From positions 15,915,216-15,979,215 of the forward strand of contig CM060849.1 in the NCBI GenBank assembly GCA_030737835.1: 64,000 nucleotides of DNA, read 5' to 3'. A program made the translations under genes and the position numbers. Below the pieces are notes generated by a model. It searched no databases, had not been told where the DNA came from, and saw only the letters and a list, made by a program, of their open reading frames with translations. Source of the stretch: Acorus gramineus (Eukaryota; Streptophyta; Magnoliopsida; Acorales; Acoraceae). Of this stretch, positions 1 through 10,261 are shown piece after piece; positions within the stretch are counted from its first letter, which is position 1, and every line of letters begins with the position of its first letter.

Positions 1-1100
1 CCAAGGTATGCGGGAGGTCTTGAGGCTCTATTATTGTGAATGGCTCTCTAATGTCGTCAAGGATGTATTCCACTCCAATATCTTCCCCCTCTTGGAATTC
101 ACAATAAAAGAAAACTCCTTGAGCGGGTTTTCCTCAAGAGAATCTCGTTGGGTCGTCTGAAGATCTTGTTTGTCCTCCAGGTACATGTCATGCCAGACCC
201 ATAAATTTCCATCATACTTGGATGGCTCAACAAAATTGTTATGACTAACCACTTCAACCGGGTCACCCCAAAAGTGTAATCGTCATCCAGATACATTTCG
301 TACACCAAATAGCTCCCTTCAATATCATCCTCCTCCTCCAAATATGCGTCAAGATTAACACCACCAACAACCCTCACCAAAAGTTAGTCAGGCGTGATCA
401 TCTTCATGCAATCAAGAGCCTTTGTTCAATCAGCACTATTGAGAGGTCAATCCTATTGAGAAGTCGGTCACCATCAAGCAATTGGACTTACTCTAACTCC
501 GGTACATCCATCCAAGGATAGGCTTTGTTTGATTGAGCCCTCTATCACCATACCTCATGGTGGTACGACCTGCCAAAGTTCATGATTGCACGCAGGTGCT
601 CAAACCCATTGCAATCTCCAGCCTAGGCCCCTAACAAATTGGATTCATCGAAGTCAGTGTGGTGAAGCATCCCATCTATGATGTCTCCAATGGTCTTCAT
701 TGAAGGATGGTTTGGTTGATGCCCCATCACAAGGATACTTCGACTTAAAGTCATCCACCGTCGCACCAAGACAGCCAACCCATTGCTCCAACCTGTAAAG
801 CGGCCCCCCATACACCTCATTATCTATGCACCAATCCCTCTATCATTCATGGCAACCCGTGTCTCTCTCCATCTCATCAATTAAAGGGGGAAGCATCATC
901 AAATACCTTCTCTCTTCAACAAGAATCTAACTCTAGCTATGATATCAAATGATGTGAACTGGATAGAAGGGATTCGAACACGTGCATGATAATGTGAAAA
1001 AGGAGTGGAGAGAGAAGAAAAAAGTAAGATTAGCCTTGTTATGGAGACATTTGAACAAGGAGCTCCACAGAATAAATTTTATACAAAAACCTTAGTAAAA
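1..1100 (-). mobile_element. degenerate retroelement-like DNA, probably within the DnaJ intron
   Basis: No intact gene is seen here. Minus-strand reading frames of 60-90 codons are broken and overlap in different frames, as in a decayed element. Around 938-955 the minus strand reads like a worn version of the initiator-Met-tRNA primer-binding motif TGGTATCAGAGC (TGATATCATAGC). This suggests an old LTR retroelement on the minus strand. No LTR pair or recognisable pol domain was found, so the class is uncertain. The stretch lies downstream of DnaJ exon 1 in the gene's direction, where its first intron would be expected. Confidence 0.3.
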
Positions 1101-1577
1101 TAACCGTTGCTAAACATTCATTCCAAAAGGACCAAGAAAACCCTACCCACAGAGAATACATCCAGGTAAAATCATATATTGCATATTTACTACTCTTATG
1201 AACTACCGCAAGAATTTCTTGAAAGGCACCTGCTCATTCAATACTGAACAACATTACCTGACACTAATTTGGTTCGATATGGTTTAAACCTTCCCCCACC
1301 CCAAAAAAAATAAAATAAAAATGCAACGATGCCAATGACTATTCGAGTGATATAGCACAACAAGAACAACTACTCTCCAACAACCAAAGTCTTCCCTAGA
1401 CATCAGTATCTATCCCTTGAAACTCCCATGTCACCATGTGCGAATACCAATCTAGGGAGCTCAAAAGATGCATTCACCCTCATCAATTTCATGTTCTTTC
1501 AAAAACCAAAACACACAAAAAAAAATTCCCAACCAATCAAACATCGGAACCAAAGAAATCGTGTATACGTAAACCAC

Positions 1578-1868
1578 CTGGCGAGCGAGCTTCCGGTAGG
1601 CGGCCTTGATGTCCTTGCCGCTGGCGGAGCGCGGCACGCCGAGGGTTGAGTAGTAGTCGGCGGAGGCATTGCACGACAGGAGGCCGCCGCGTCTCCTCCT
1701 CTTCATCCTCCTCCACGTCACCGTCGCCGTCGCCGTCGGACGCCGGGAGGAACGGAGGGAAAGCGTGAGGCCGTCGGAGAGCCGGGAAGAGCGAGAAGGG
1801 GAGAGGGGGAGAAGGTCCGTGGAGGGTTTGGTGGGGGTGAAGGGGAGGGAGGAGATGAAGAGCGCCAT
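1578..1868 (-). CDS. chloroplast DnaJ/Hsp40 co-chaperone, exon 1 only (partial)
   Basis: The first exon of a type I DnaJ protein of the plastid DJA class. It encodes 97 residues: a Ser/Arg-rich, acid-poor N-terminus of about 75 residues typical of a chloroplast transit peptide, then the start of a J domain (DYYSTLGVPRSASGKDIK, then AAYRKLARQ). The ATG is at 1868 on the minus strand. The exon ends in CAG followed by GT at 1577, the position where plastid DnaJ homologues have their first intron, just before YHPD. The HPD motif that stimulates Hsp70 ATPase, the G/F region and the zinc-finger domain must therefore lie in later exons. I could not find them in 1-1577, so they are beyond the window or lost. 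J-domain proteins pass client proteins to Hsp70 and stimulate its ATPase. The closest match I recall is Arabidopsis At1g80030, from memory only. Confidence 0.82.
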
Positions 1869-2110
1869 TGTTTTTGCTTCTCTCTCTCTCTCTGGTTGGG
1901 GAGTGTTTAATGTGTGGTGGTGCTTTGTGTGGGTTGTGAGGGGGAGAAGAGAGAGGGGACGTGGAAGAGAAAGGGAGACCGGCCCGTCAGCCCGAACCCG
2001 ACCCGGGACAAACCTGGTATTGGCCCGGGGAAGATGCATTGGGCCGGCCTTAGCCCGGTGGCCCCATCGCCAAGGCCATGTCCCCGTCGAACACGAATGG
2101 AATTGGTGGT
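1869..2110 (-). promoter_or_regulatory. DnaJ promoter and 5' leader with site II-like motifs
   Basis: The sequence directly upstream of the DnaJ ATG has a CT/GA-rich leader. Beyond it lies a GC-rich block with several GGCCC/TGGGCC motifs, for example TGGGCC at 2040-2045 and its reverse at about 2020. Such site II motifs are TCP-factor targets in promoters of plant housekeeping and organelle genes. The function here is inferred from the motif only. Confidence 0.4.
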
Positions 2111-2267
2111 GATCAGGACACACTCTTTTTATATTCTCAAGTATAACCTTATATACCTTAAGATATATATATTTCTTTATTTAAGATATATATATATATA
2201 TTTCGATAAATCTTTTTTACACTTGCTTAGCCATAGACTATTCGATTCTAAATTGAGAGATTATACA

Positions 2268-2724
2268 CAGTGGTGGAACCAGAATTTTACTCCAAGGGAG
2301 ACGACTTTCAACTACAATATTTAATTTTTTTTTTCTAAGAACCTAAAATTACAAGGGATGTACAAAAATAAAAAATAGGGCACGGGGATACTGAGGGGTG
2401 GTTGCCCAGTGCCCAGGGAGACCAGAGGGTGGTGTGATTAACAAAGAACACAATATTTTATTGGATTCACAATTTGGGGGTGCAGTTGAGTTGGGACGAA
2501 GAGGACTTTGCTTGGGCGCATCGGATCGGACGGGCCGTGGATCATTTTCAAAAAACATTTGGTGGACCATGGACTTAAATCATTTGAAGATTGAAGTTAT
2601 GATGGTTTGGGTAATTTTAAAAATCAGTTAGGGTGATTAAATCATTTTGGCTATATATAAAAATTTTAAAAAAATCTGGTTGGGGGCAGCTGCCCCCACT
2701 CGCCCTAACGTGGGTCCTCCCTTG
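2268..2724. mobile_element. hAT-type MITE with perfect 8-bp target duplication
   Basis: A 457-bp non-coding element is flanked on both sides by the same 8 bases, ATTATACA (2260-2267 and 2725-2732). Its ends are imperfect inverted repeats, CAGTGGTGGAACC on the left and the complement of CAAGGGAGGACCC on the right. The CAGTGG start and 8-bp duplication are diagnostic of the hAT superfamily. The inside is AT-rich with a GGGGGCAGCTGCCCCC palindrome near the right end. No transposase is present, so it is non-autonomous. Confidence 0.75.
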
Positions 2725-2824
2725 ATTATACACCTTTTATTAAAACATATATATCATTCAATATTTATTATTTTAAAAAACTCAAAACATGTGTAAACTA
2801 TTCGTAGGCTACATTTGAGGTAGG

Positions 2825-3015
2825 GGTGCAACTCGGCTGTGGAGGAGGTCGTGGTGGCGGATGCATTGGCGAAGGAGGGCGGAGTAGGAGGAGGGGGAGG
2901 CGAGGAGGTTGTCGCGAGACATGCGGTTGAAGACGATGAGGGCTTCGCGGAGGCGGACGGAGGAGGCGAGGGGTGGTTTAGGATCACAAAAAATAAGGGG
3001 TGGGTGGAGGAGTTG
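2825..3015 (-). pseudogene. PPR-protein gene fragment
   Basis: A GC-rich island of about 190 bp in AT-rich surroundings. On the minus strand it translates to the N-terminal style of a pentatricopeptide-repeat protein: LREALIVFNRMSRDNL, then SYSALLRQCIRHHDLLHSR. It stops there and the rest of a PPR gene is absent. It abuts the motif TAGGGGTGCAACTCGG (from 2821), which also begins the MITE in the ACR intron at 20544, so the fragment may have been captured or truncated by a transposon. Fragment status is clear; the capture route is inference. Confidence 0.5.
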
Positions 3016-3434
3016 ATGGGGTTGAAATAACCGCCCCCTACTTCTTTTATAAATTATAAACATAAATTATCATCCTTATAATATCAATTATGACTCTATT
3101 AAAAATAATAAAGCTATAATCACAAAAATATTTATTAAAATCTAATTAAAAAATATAATATTTTAAAAATCTTAAATTCATAATTTATTAATAAAATGTG
3201 ATTATTATAATTTTAAATATTGACATTTGTCAACCTATAATAAGTTTTCATAAAATTTTATTTTAAAACTAATTCAAAATTAAATATTCTACATTGATTT
3301 TCTTTATAAATCTTTTCAACATCAATCGCAACTTCTTTATATCATCATTTATCAAATTAACTAATAAAATAAAAATATAAGAGACCGTAAAACAGAGATA
3401 AGCCGTTGTCTGCGCCACCTCTACTTTTATATAT

Positions 3435-3606
3435 ACATGGATAGGTCCCTCACAGGAATTAAAAAGTAAATTAAATAATTTATGGATAGGTCTCTTTCAG
3501 GTACTAAAAAGGAACTATCATTTAAATCTGGGACTAAAACCTAAATACAAAGAAAGGAGGGATAGATCACTAAATATGATGGTTTGTGGGGACTTAAAAC
3601 TAAAAA
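3435..3606. mobile_element. truncated copy of the long-TIR MITE family (copy 1)
   Basis: This segment is nearly the same as 12939-13109. It shares the GGACTAAAAAGTAAATTAAA core and the right arm ending in GGACTTAAAACTAAAAA. The left inverted arm seen in the second copy is missing, so this copy is truncated. Confidence 0.65.
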
Positions 3607-3643
3607 TCCCTTTTAATTAATGTTAATATTAATATATTGGAAT

Positions 3644-4004
3644 TTTTATTTTAAAGTCCCTGTAAACATATCTATTTAGGAATCGATCCCTCACTTCTTC
3701 ATATTTCTTTTTTAATCCCCATATTCAACCGCCTATTTTATTATTATTTTAAAATCCCTATAAACTATGTTATTTAATCCCTCCCTTCTTCATATTTTAC
3801 AGGGACTGATCACTAAATAACATAGTTTGTAGGAACTTAAAAATAAAATCATATTTCACATATTAACGGTGTATGGACGGACGTTTGATGTAGGGATTAA
3901 AAACTAAATAAGTGGTTGAATATAGGGACTAAAAAAGAAATATGAAAAAGTAAGGAACCGATCCCTAAATAGGAATGTTTACATGGACTTAAAATTAAAA
4001 GTCC
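3644..4004. mobile_element. long-TIR MITE with a second MITE nested inside
   Basis: The outer arms (about 3644-3735 and 3912-4004) are inverted copies of each other, with the shared motif AAGTCC...GTAAACAT and an ATCGATCC block. Between them, 3745-3850 is a second, smaller inverted-repeat element, with AAATCCCTATAAACTATGTT on the left matched in reverse by AACATAGTTTGTAGG on the right. Both resemble the 3435 and 12843 family. No coding capacity. Boundaries are approximate. Confidence 0.6.
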
Positions 4005-4029
4005 CTAATATATTTCGTCATATATGATA

Positions 4030-5139
4030 TTGATTAAAAAAAAAACACAGACGTCAGAGAAAGACGAGAGGGTGTCGCGACGCACCGACTCCGGAAAATA
4101 TTCAGAATATCAAATAAAATCTCTTCCCTTCCGATTCGCTTCGATTTTCTTTCGCGTGAATGACATCGTTCGGAAAATCAGGTTCGCTTTTTTTCTCCTC
4201 TCTCTCTCTCTCTATATATATATATATGTGTGTGTGTGTGTATTGATTTTGAGTTTCTTTTTGTGGTCTCTTTTTTTCTTTTTCTGTTTTTTTTTTTAGA
4301 GAGAGAGAGAGATCGGGTTTGATCTTTTGATCTGGAGAGAATATGAATTGTTCGTGGTTTTTTTTTTTTTGTTGAGTTCCTGATCATCTATTGTTGCTTT
4401 CGATCTTGAGTGGGCGGTTTATTTGGTTATTGTGTTCTGGGGTTTCTTTACGAAGTAGTGGATCAATTGTCTTTGGATTGAGATCTAGAGTTTCTGATGA
4501 TTCGGTTTCTTTTTCTTTTTATATTTTCTGGTAAGTGGTGCACATTCTATTGCTCTTTTGGTTGAATTTTAGGATGAACTACAATTTTAAATGTGAAGCT
4601 TTAAATCGATTGTTTTACCTGTTATCATTATTAAATATTATTTTTTTCAATAATCTAAAAGGCTGTTAATTATGTTCGCTTTTGAGCAGATCTTTTTGGA
4701 TTACGTTCATTGTTTTTCCGTAGTCATTATAAAATCTTGTTATTTAAATTTAATTTAAATTTAAATTTAATTTAATTTAAACTACTAGAAAAGGCTGCTA
4801 ATTATATTAGATTTTGTGTGACTTTTTTGGACTTCGTTCATTGTTTTTAACGTAGTCGTTATAATTTCTCGATTTTTTGTTAGTTTTTGAGCAGGTTAAT
4901 TTTTTGTGATCGGATCTTTTTTCCATTATAAAGCCATTTTTTTTATTTGTAAATGTTGAAGTCAACTGCTTTTCTGCAGTAATTGTGTTTGTAGGGATGA
5001 AAGCTTTTCTTTTTCTCTTTTTCTAGTTGTTTATCAACTTATTATTGATTGTTATTGAAATAATGCAAGTTTCTTTTGCAGACATTGGGTTATATATTGT
5101 GTATTTTGAGGTGGATTTTCCTGTGATAACTTTTGATGG
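4030..5139 (+). promoter_or_regulatory. SMG7 promoter and 5' UTR with leader intron
   Basis: A GC-richer stretch at 4050-4180 after AT-rich transposon DNA looks like the start of the transcript. It ends in ATCAG followed by GT at 4182. A pyrimidine-rich acceptor TTTTGCAG ends at 5081, which gives a putative 900-bp leader intron. At its start is a compound microsatellite, (CT)n(TA)n(TG)n, at about 4199-4241. The 5' end is not proven by the sequence. Confidence 0.5.
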
Positions 5140-5162
5140 ATGATGACTCTTCCGATGGATAG
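5136..5162 (+). promoter_or_regulatory. short uORF overlapping the SMG7 start
   Basis: An ATG at 5136, four bases before the SMG7 ATG, opens an 8-codon frame (MDDDSSDG) that stops at 5162, inside the SMG7 coding region. Ribosomes starting here would miss the first SMG7 start codons. Its start context has G at +4 but no purine at -3. A regulatory role is inferred. Confidence 0.4.
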
Positions 5163-5813
5163 CACACCAGCTCCCTCCTCTAGGGATCTTGTTCAAAACC
5201 TTTACAAAAAGGTATGGCCTTATTCCTTTCGGATTATTCCTTTTTATAGCGCTTTTGTCATGTAGAGTATCTCATTTTCATGATATCTTGGCTCCTCATG
5301 GATTTCTATGGATGCGGATTTTATTTTCTCTATTGGATTACTGTTAGTCTTTTAAGTAACTGTACAGAACATATTGTCTTTTTAAAGGCTTGGATAATCT
5401 GGAGCATGTCAGTACTTGCAGTAACTGTACCATCACATTTTACATGCGGCCATTTGCCTACAAGTATTTCTGTTTGTGGCCTAAATTTTTTTTGGTACAT
5501 CATGATGATTTTAATTGGTTTTTACGCCTTGGAGTTTATCTGTTATTTCATTTTTGGGTATTGTGAACATCTGCATTAATTCCCCCCCCCCCCTTCCCCC
5601 CCAACCTTGAGGTGTATCTGCTGTCTCCCATAGTGGTTTTGTATGGATCACTTTGTTTGTAACTTATCACATCTCTGAAGTTTATAAGCTATACCTTTTT
5701 CCATAAAATTGTGTCATTCTCTTGCCCTTTCATGTTGATTCACCTGTTTATTCACCATTCATTTCATTAGCGATTCTGCATTGTCCATAGTGCTTGAGTT
5801 GTATATATTTTTA

Positions 5814-5847
<34 letters not shown>

Positions 5848-8800
5848 GTTAAGATGTCATCTCATTTGGGCATTGAATTTTCAATCTGATTGTCTTTTAA
5901 ACTGCCCTGTTTGGACTTTCAGGACGTATTTTCAAATCATTTGTTTAGGGTGTAATTTCATTTGAATTGCCGTGTTTGCCAATCAGAGTGAGAATTCAAT
6001 AGTCTAACCTCATTTTAACATGTATTCGATAGTCTAACTCATTTTGACATGTCTTTGGCATAGTTAGGAAGCTATGTGCTGGTGATGATGTGATGCATTG
6101 CAAAAATTTTAAATCTCAATTAAACATTTAAACTACTGAATTCCTAGCCTGTTCATCTTTTGAATTGCCTTATTTGGACCTTCAGGACATACTGTCAATT
6201 TATTTTGGTTGATTTCTTCAGTTAATATAGAATTCCATACTGCTTAATCTTTTCTTCACTTGCATTATGCACAGTACTTACCTTGCAATTGAGTTGTCTT
6301 CCAGTAGGTTATTTATAAAAGTTGAATGAAATATAACTCCCACATCGGACCGCATGCTCAATAAAATGCACATCACTGAATGCTATATTCTGGAAAACTG
6401 TTTTGTTCAGCTGGCATATCTTTTCCCCCATTTATACAGCTTTGAGTTTGTAATATCATGTTCCAAATATTGTCATTTTATTTATATAGTCTTCTCAACA
6501 GAACCGTGAGCTGGAAAATGGGTTACGGAGGGCTGTCCAATCAAAAATTCCATCTGATCCTAATACATGGATTCAGATGCGTGAAAACTATGAGACCATA
6601 ATACTTGAGGATCATGATTTTTCAGAATTACATGAAGTTGAATATGCCCTCTGGCAGCTGCATTATAAACGGATCGAGGAGTTCAGGGCACATATCAATA
6701 ATAGTCCATCTTCTGCTGGATTGGTTATGTCTCAAGGTGGGAGAAGCCCTGCACGGCCTGAACGTGTTAGAAAAATACTCTCCATTTTCAAAGGCTTTCT
6801 TTCTGAAGCGACTGGTTTTTATCACGGTCTGATTTTGAAGATCAGAGCCAGGTACGGTCTTCCTCTGGGATTTCTTTCTGATGGTGTGGAGGGTCAAATA
6901 GTTATGGGAAAAGATGAAAAGAAATCTGGTGAGATGAAGAAAGGCTTGATGTCCTGTCACCGTTGCATGATATACCTGGGTGATCTTGCACGTTACAAAG
7001 GACTATATGGAGAAGGGGACTCTGTCTCTTGTGAATATGCAGCTGCTTCAAGTTATTATATTCAAGCTTCATGTATGTGGCCTTCAAGTGGCAATCCCCA
7101 TCATCAGGTTTTTATCTCTCTTTGCTTTGGTTTTGCCTCATCAAAAACAGTTATGCACTTAATTTTGTTTGTTGCTCATCTCTTACACTCTTGGCATTAA
7201 TTCGTCTTTCAGCTTGCAATATTGGCTTCATATTCTGGTGATGATTTGGTGGCAATTTATCGATATTTTCGAAGCTTGGCTACTGAAACCCCATTTTCAA
7301 CTGCAAGAGACAACCTGATCATTGCATTTGAGAAGGTAGGCAATCTTTCAATTTTCTGTTTATTAGATGGAAAGAAGACATCTTAGAGTCAGTCATTAAT
7401 TGATGATATTCATTAGAGCAACCTCCAATATGATGGTTATGCCGTAACTTTTATCAGCCTCGGTTACCTATTAAATTGAAAATTCAATTCTGTCTTTTCA
7501 TTAACAAGATTAGATTATAACGCAACAAAAGTTTATTTGTAATGTATAATCTTTCTTACATATTTATCTTTCTTTTGATAAAATGACAGGTGGTTCCCTC
7601 CCAATTATGAGGGATTTTGAGCCTAAAGAATATTACTACAGCAAGAAATGTAATATTTCAATTATTAGAAAGATCTAAATCAATGTTCTAAAAATTTCTT
7701 TTAGGCGCCGATTAATCACCCGCCTAGGCCTAGGCAGGCCCAGCCTGCAACGCTTAGTGCCTAACCGCTTTTCTCATTAATCCCTAGTTGACGAATAAGC
7801 TATTAAGTTACATTATATATTATGTCTATTAATTAATTTTTTATGCTATCCCTATTATGCTTATATTATTAATTTTATTTTAATGTTACTTTGTTATTAT
7901 TTTTTACTCAATTTTTTTGTTTGTGTGTGTGTGTATTATATTTATTATTCTAAAAATTGATTGATTAATCTTTTGCACATTATTGTTTTCCAGAATCGTC
8001 AGATTTACTCTCAGTTGCCTGCTAATATCAAAATTTCCAAAATGAAGACAACAACAGGGCAGATGAATGGCAAGGGGAGAGGAAGAGGGCACACAAAAAT
8101 CTTCGCTAAAGACAGCGAGGTAGAATCTGATTCTTTCAAAGAAGTGGAGCCCAGTATATCAGAAAACTACAAAGCCTTCTCAACTCGTTTTGTCAGACTC
8201 AATGGCATTCTCTTCACACGGACGAGGTACTTTTCTCCCCCTTGACGCACTATATGTTCTGCTATTTTTGTCAGAAATGATCTATAACAACCTGTTGTTT
8301 CTGTGTAATATCTCAGTCTGGAAACATTTGGAGAGATTTTCTCCGCTATTATCAGTGATTTGTATGAGCTTCTCTCGTCTGGCCTTGAAGAAAAATTCAA
8401 TTTTGGTTCAAATGCCACTGACAATGGACTTGCCATTGTTAGGCTTGTCACGGTTCTCATATTCACAGTTCATAATGTCAAGAGGGAGTCAGAGAGTCAG
8501 TCATATGCTGAAATTCTGCAGCGTACAGTTTTGCTTCAGAATGCATTTATTGCTGCCTTTGAGTTTGTGGGGCATATTATAAAACTTTGTGCTCAGATAC
8601 GTGATGTTTCATCAAGTTATCTTTTACCCGCTATTCTGGTTTTCATTGAGTGGTTAGCCTGTTATCCTGATATTGCTGCTGGCATGGATGTTGATGAAAA
8701 ACAAGCCTCTGCTAGATTGTTTTTCTGGAGTCAGTGTGTATCTTTCTTGAACAACCTCATCTTGAGTGGCTCTTTGCCCATCGATGATGACGAAGATGAC

Positions 8801-10261
8801 TCCTGCTTCACAGATATGAGTCAGTATGATGAAAGTGAAACTGGTAACAGGTGTGCTTTATGGGAGGACTTTGAGCTCAGAGGATTTTTACCCCTTGCAC
8901 CGGCCCATCTCATTTTGGATTTCTCAAGAAAACACTCTTTTGGTAATGATGATGGTGACAAGGAGAAGAGAGCCCGTGTGCAGAGAATTTTTGCTGCTGG
9001 AAGAGCGCTTGTGAATGTGGTCCAGTCTGAACAAGGAATATATTTTGATCAGAAGCTAAAGAAATTTGCCATTGGTATTGAGCCCCAAGATCTTGAAGAT
9101 GATATTCTCACTTTAGATGTACCCTCATCAAATGCTCAGAAACAAAGCCCTCCAGTTGATGACCTAGGAGTCATGCCACCAGTGGCTCAGATGTATATGG
9201 ATGAAGAAGAAGGTGAAGAGATTGTTTTCAAGCCTTCTGCACTTCCACAACATCCTGGTTTTACCATGCCGAACTCAACAACTAGTGAAATTGTCCAGCC
9301 TATTCTTCCCATGTCTGCTATAGTAGAGCATCATCCTGATGTTACTATGGCGAAGTCAATTTCCAGCGAAGTCTTCAAGCCCAGCATTCCTGCTACATCT
9401 AATTTTTCAAGCTATATGACTGCTTTTTCTGCCCCCCTAAATAATGGCCATTTTCAGAATACTTTGAGTGGAAGCCCTCAATTAACTTCTGTCGGGCTCC
9501 ACCCCCCACAACAGATAACTCCTACTTCAAAGTGGTTTATGAAGCAGGACATCCATTTAGCTGATGCACTGAAACACATGAGAGTTGTTGAAAATGGATA
9601 TGATTCCAAGTCAGGTTTTGCAGTGGATATGGCTTCCATACAGCCACCCAGTACAATATCACACATGCTTCCACCATCTGCCTATCCAATTAATGTCGGC
9701 ATGTCACATTACTTGACAGGTGCAGAACCTTTGGTGCCCTCCAGGCTTGATTCGGTTGTTCCATCAGTGGCTTTATCTACAAAGGTGTCTCCTTTGCCAA
9801 CAGGCCCCAGTCAAAATCCGGTAAGTCGACCTGTGAGACACTTTGGTCCTCCCCCTGGTTTCTGCGCAGTTTCTTCCAAACAACAGGAGGAGCCCATCAA
9901 CGGTAGGGCAATGATGGATGATCAGTCTCTCGAGGATGATTATAGTTGGCTCGATGGGTATCAGTTCTCATCTACAACAGGCACGGGGACTGAAAAATCC
10001 CTAGCTCATATGCCAGAATTGGCCCCACAAATTCCTGCCAAGAGCAATAACATGGCAGGCATGATCAGCTTTCCTTTTCCTGGAAAACAAATTCCTACCA
10101 TGCAGGCCCAGGTGGATCATGGAAAAAGACCACTGGACTCCCAGTTTATTGATAATAGGAAGTTTTACACAGAGCAGCAGCTTTATCAAGAACCGCAGCT
10201 TGATACTCTGCCAGGTCAGTATCAGGGGCAGTCTCTTTGGGCTGGGCGTTACTTTGTGTGA
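5140..10261 (+). CDS. SMG7: SMG7, nonsense-mediated mRNA decay factor (EST1/14-3-3-like)
   Basis: Coding exons: 5140-5211, 6502-7107, 7213-7335, 7994-8226 and 8317-10261, all joining in frame to 992 residues plus stop. The protein begins MMTLPMDSTPAPSSRDLV. An EST1-type 14-3-3-like and TPR-like domain fills roughly residues 25-480; motifs include RENYETIILEDH, YALWQLHYKRIEE, EATGFYHGLILKIRA, SCHRCMIYLGDLARYKGLYG and SSGNPHHQLAILASYSGD. The C-terminal half is low in structure, with the conserved plant motifs HFGPPPGF (about 852-859) and DDYSWLDGYQ (about 886-895). In plants SMG7 binds phosphorylated UPF1, takes mRNAs with premature stops to decay, and is needed to leave meiosis. The length is close to Arabidopsis SMG7. 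The ATG at 5140 was chosen because it fits the family N-terminus; 5143 is an in-frame alternative. The 3' UTR carries introns (see 10262-11990). Confidence 0.95.
5817..5845. repeat. (CT)n microsatellite in SMG7 intron 1
   Basis: A perfect CT dinucleotide run of about 29 bases. A poly-C stretch also lies in the same intron at about 5582-5602. Confidence 0.9.
7685..7785. mobile_element. transposon-derived GC-rich patch in SMG7 intron 3
   Basis: A GC-rich block with repeated CCTAGGC units sits in an AT-rich intron. CCTAGGC-type blocks of this sort recur as dispersed repeats in many plant genomes. Ends and class cannot be fixed from one copy. Confidence 0.3.

Noticed and set aside
960..985. TTCGAATCC-like box (minus strand), possible tRNA gene
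   Set aside because: No acceptor stem, A box or cloverleaf could be placed around it.
1461..2123. A 220-codon minus-strand frame covering DnaJ exon 1
   Set aside because: Its first part lies upstream of the real ATG in the promoter, and its end reads through the splice donor into intron. Only 1578-1868 is supported.
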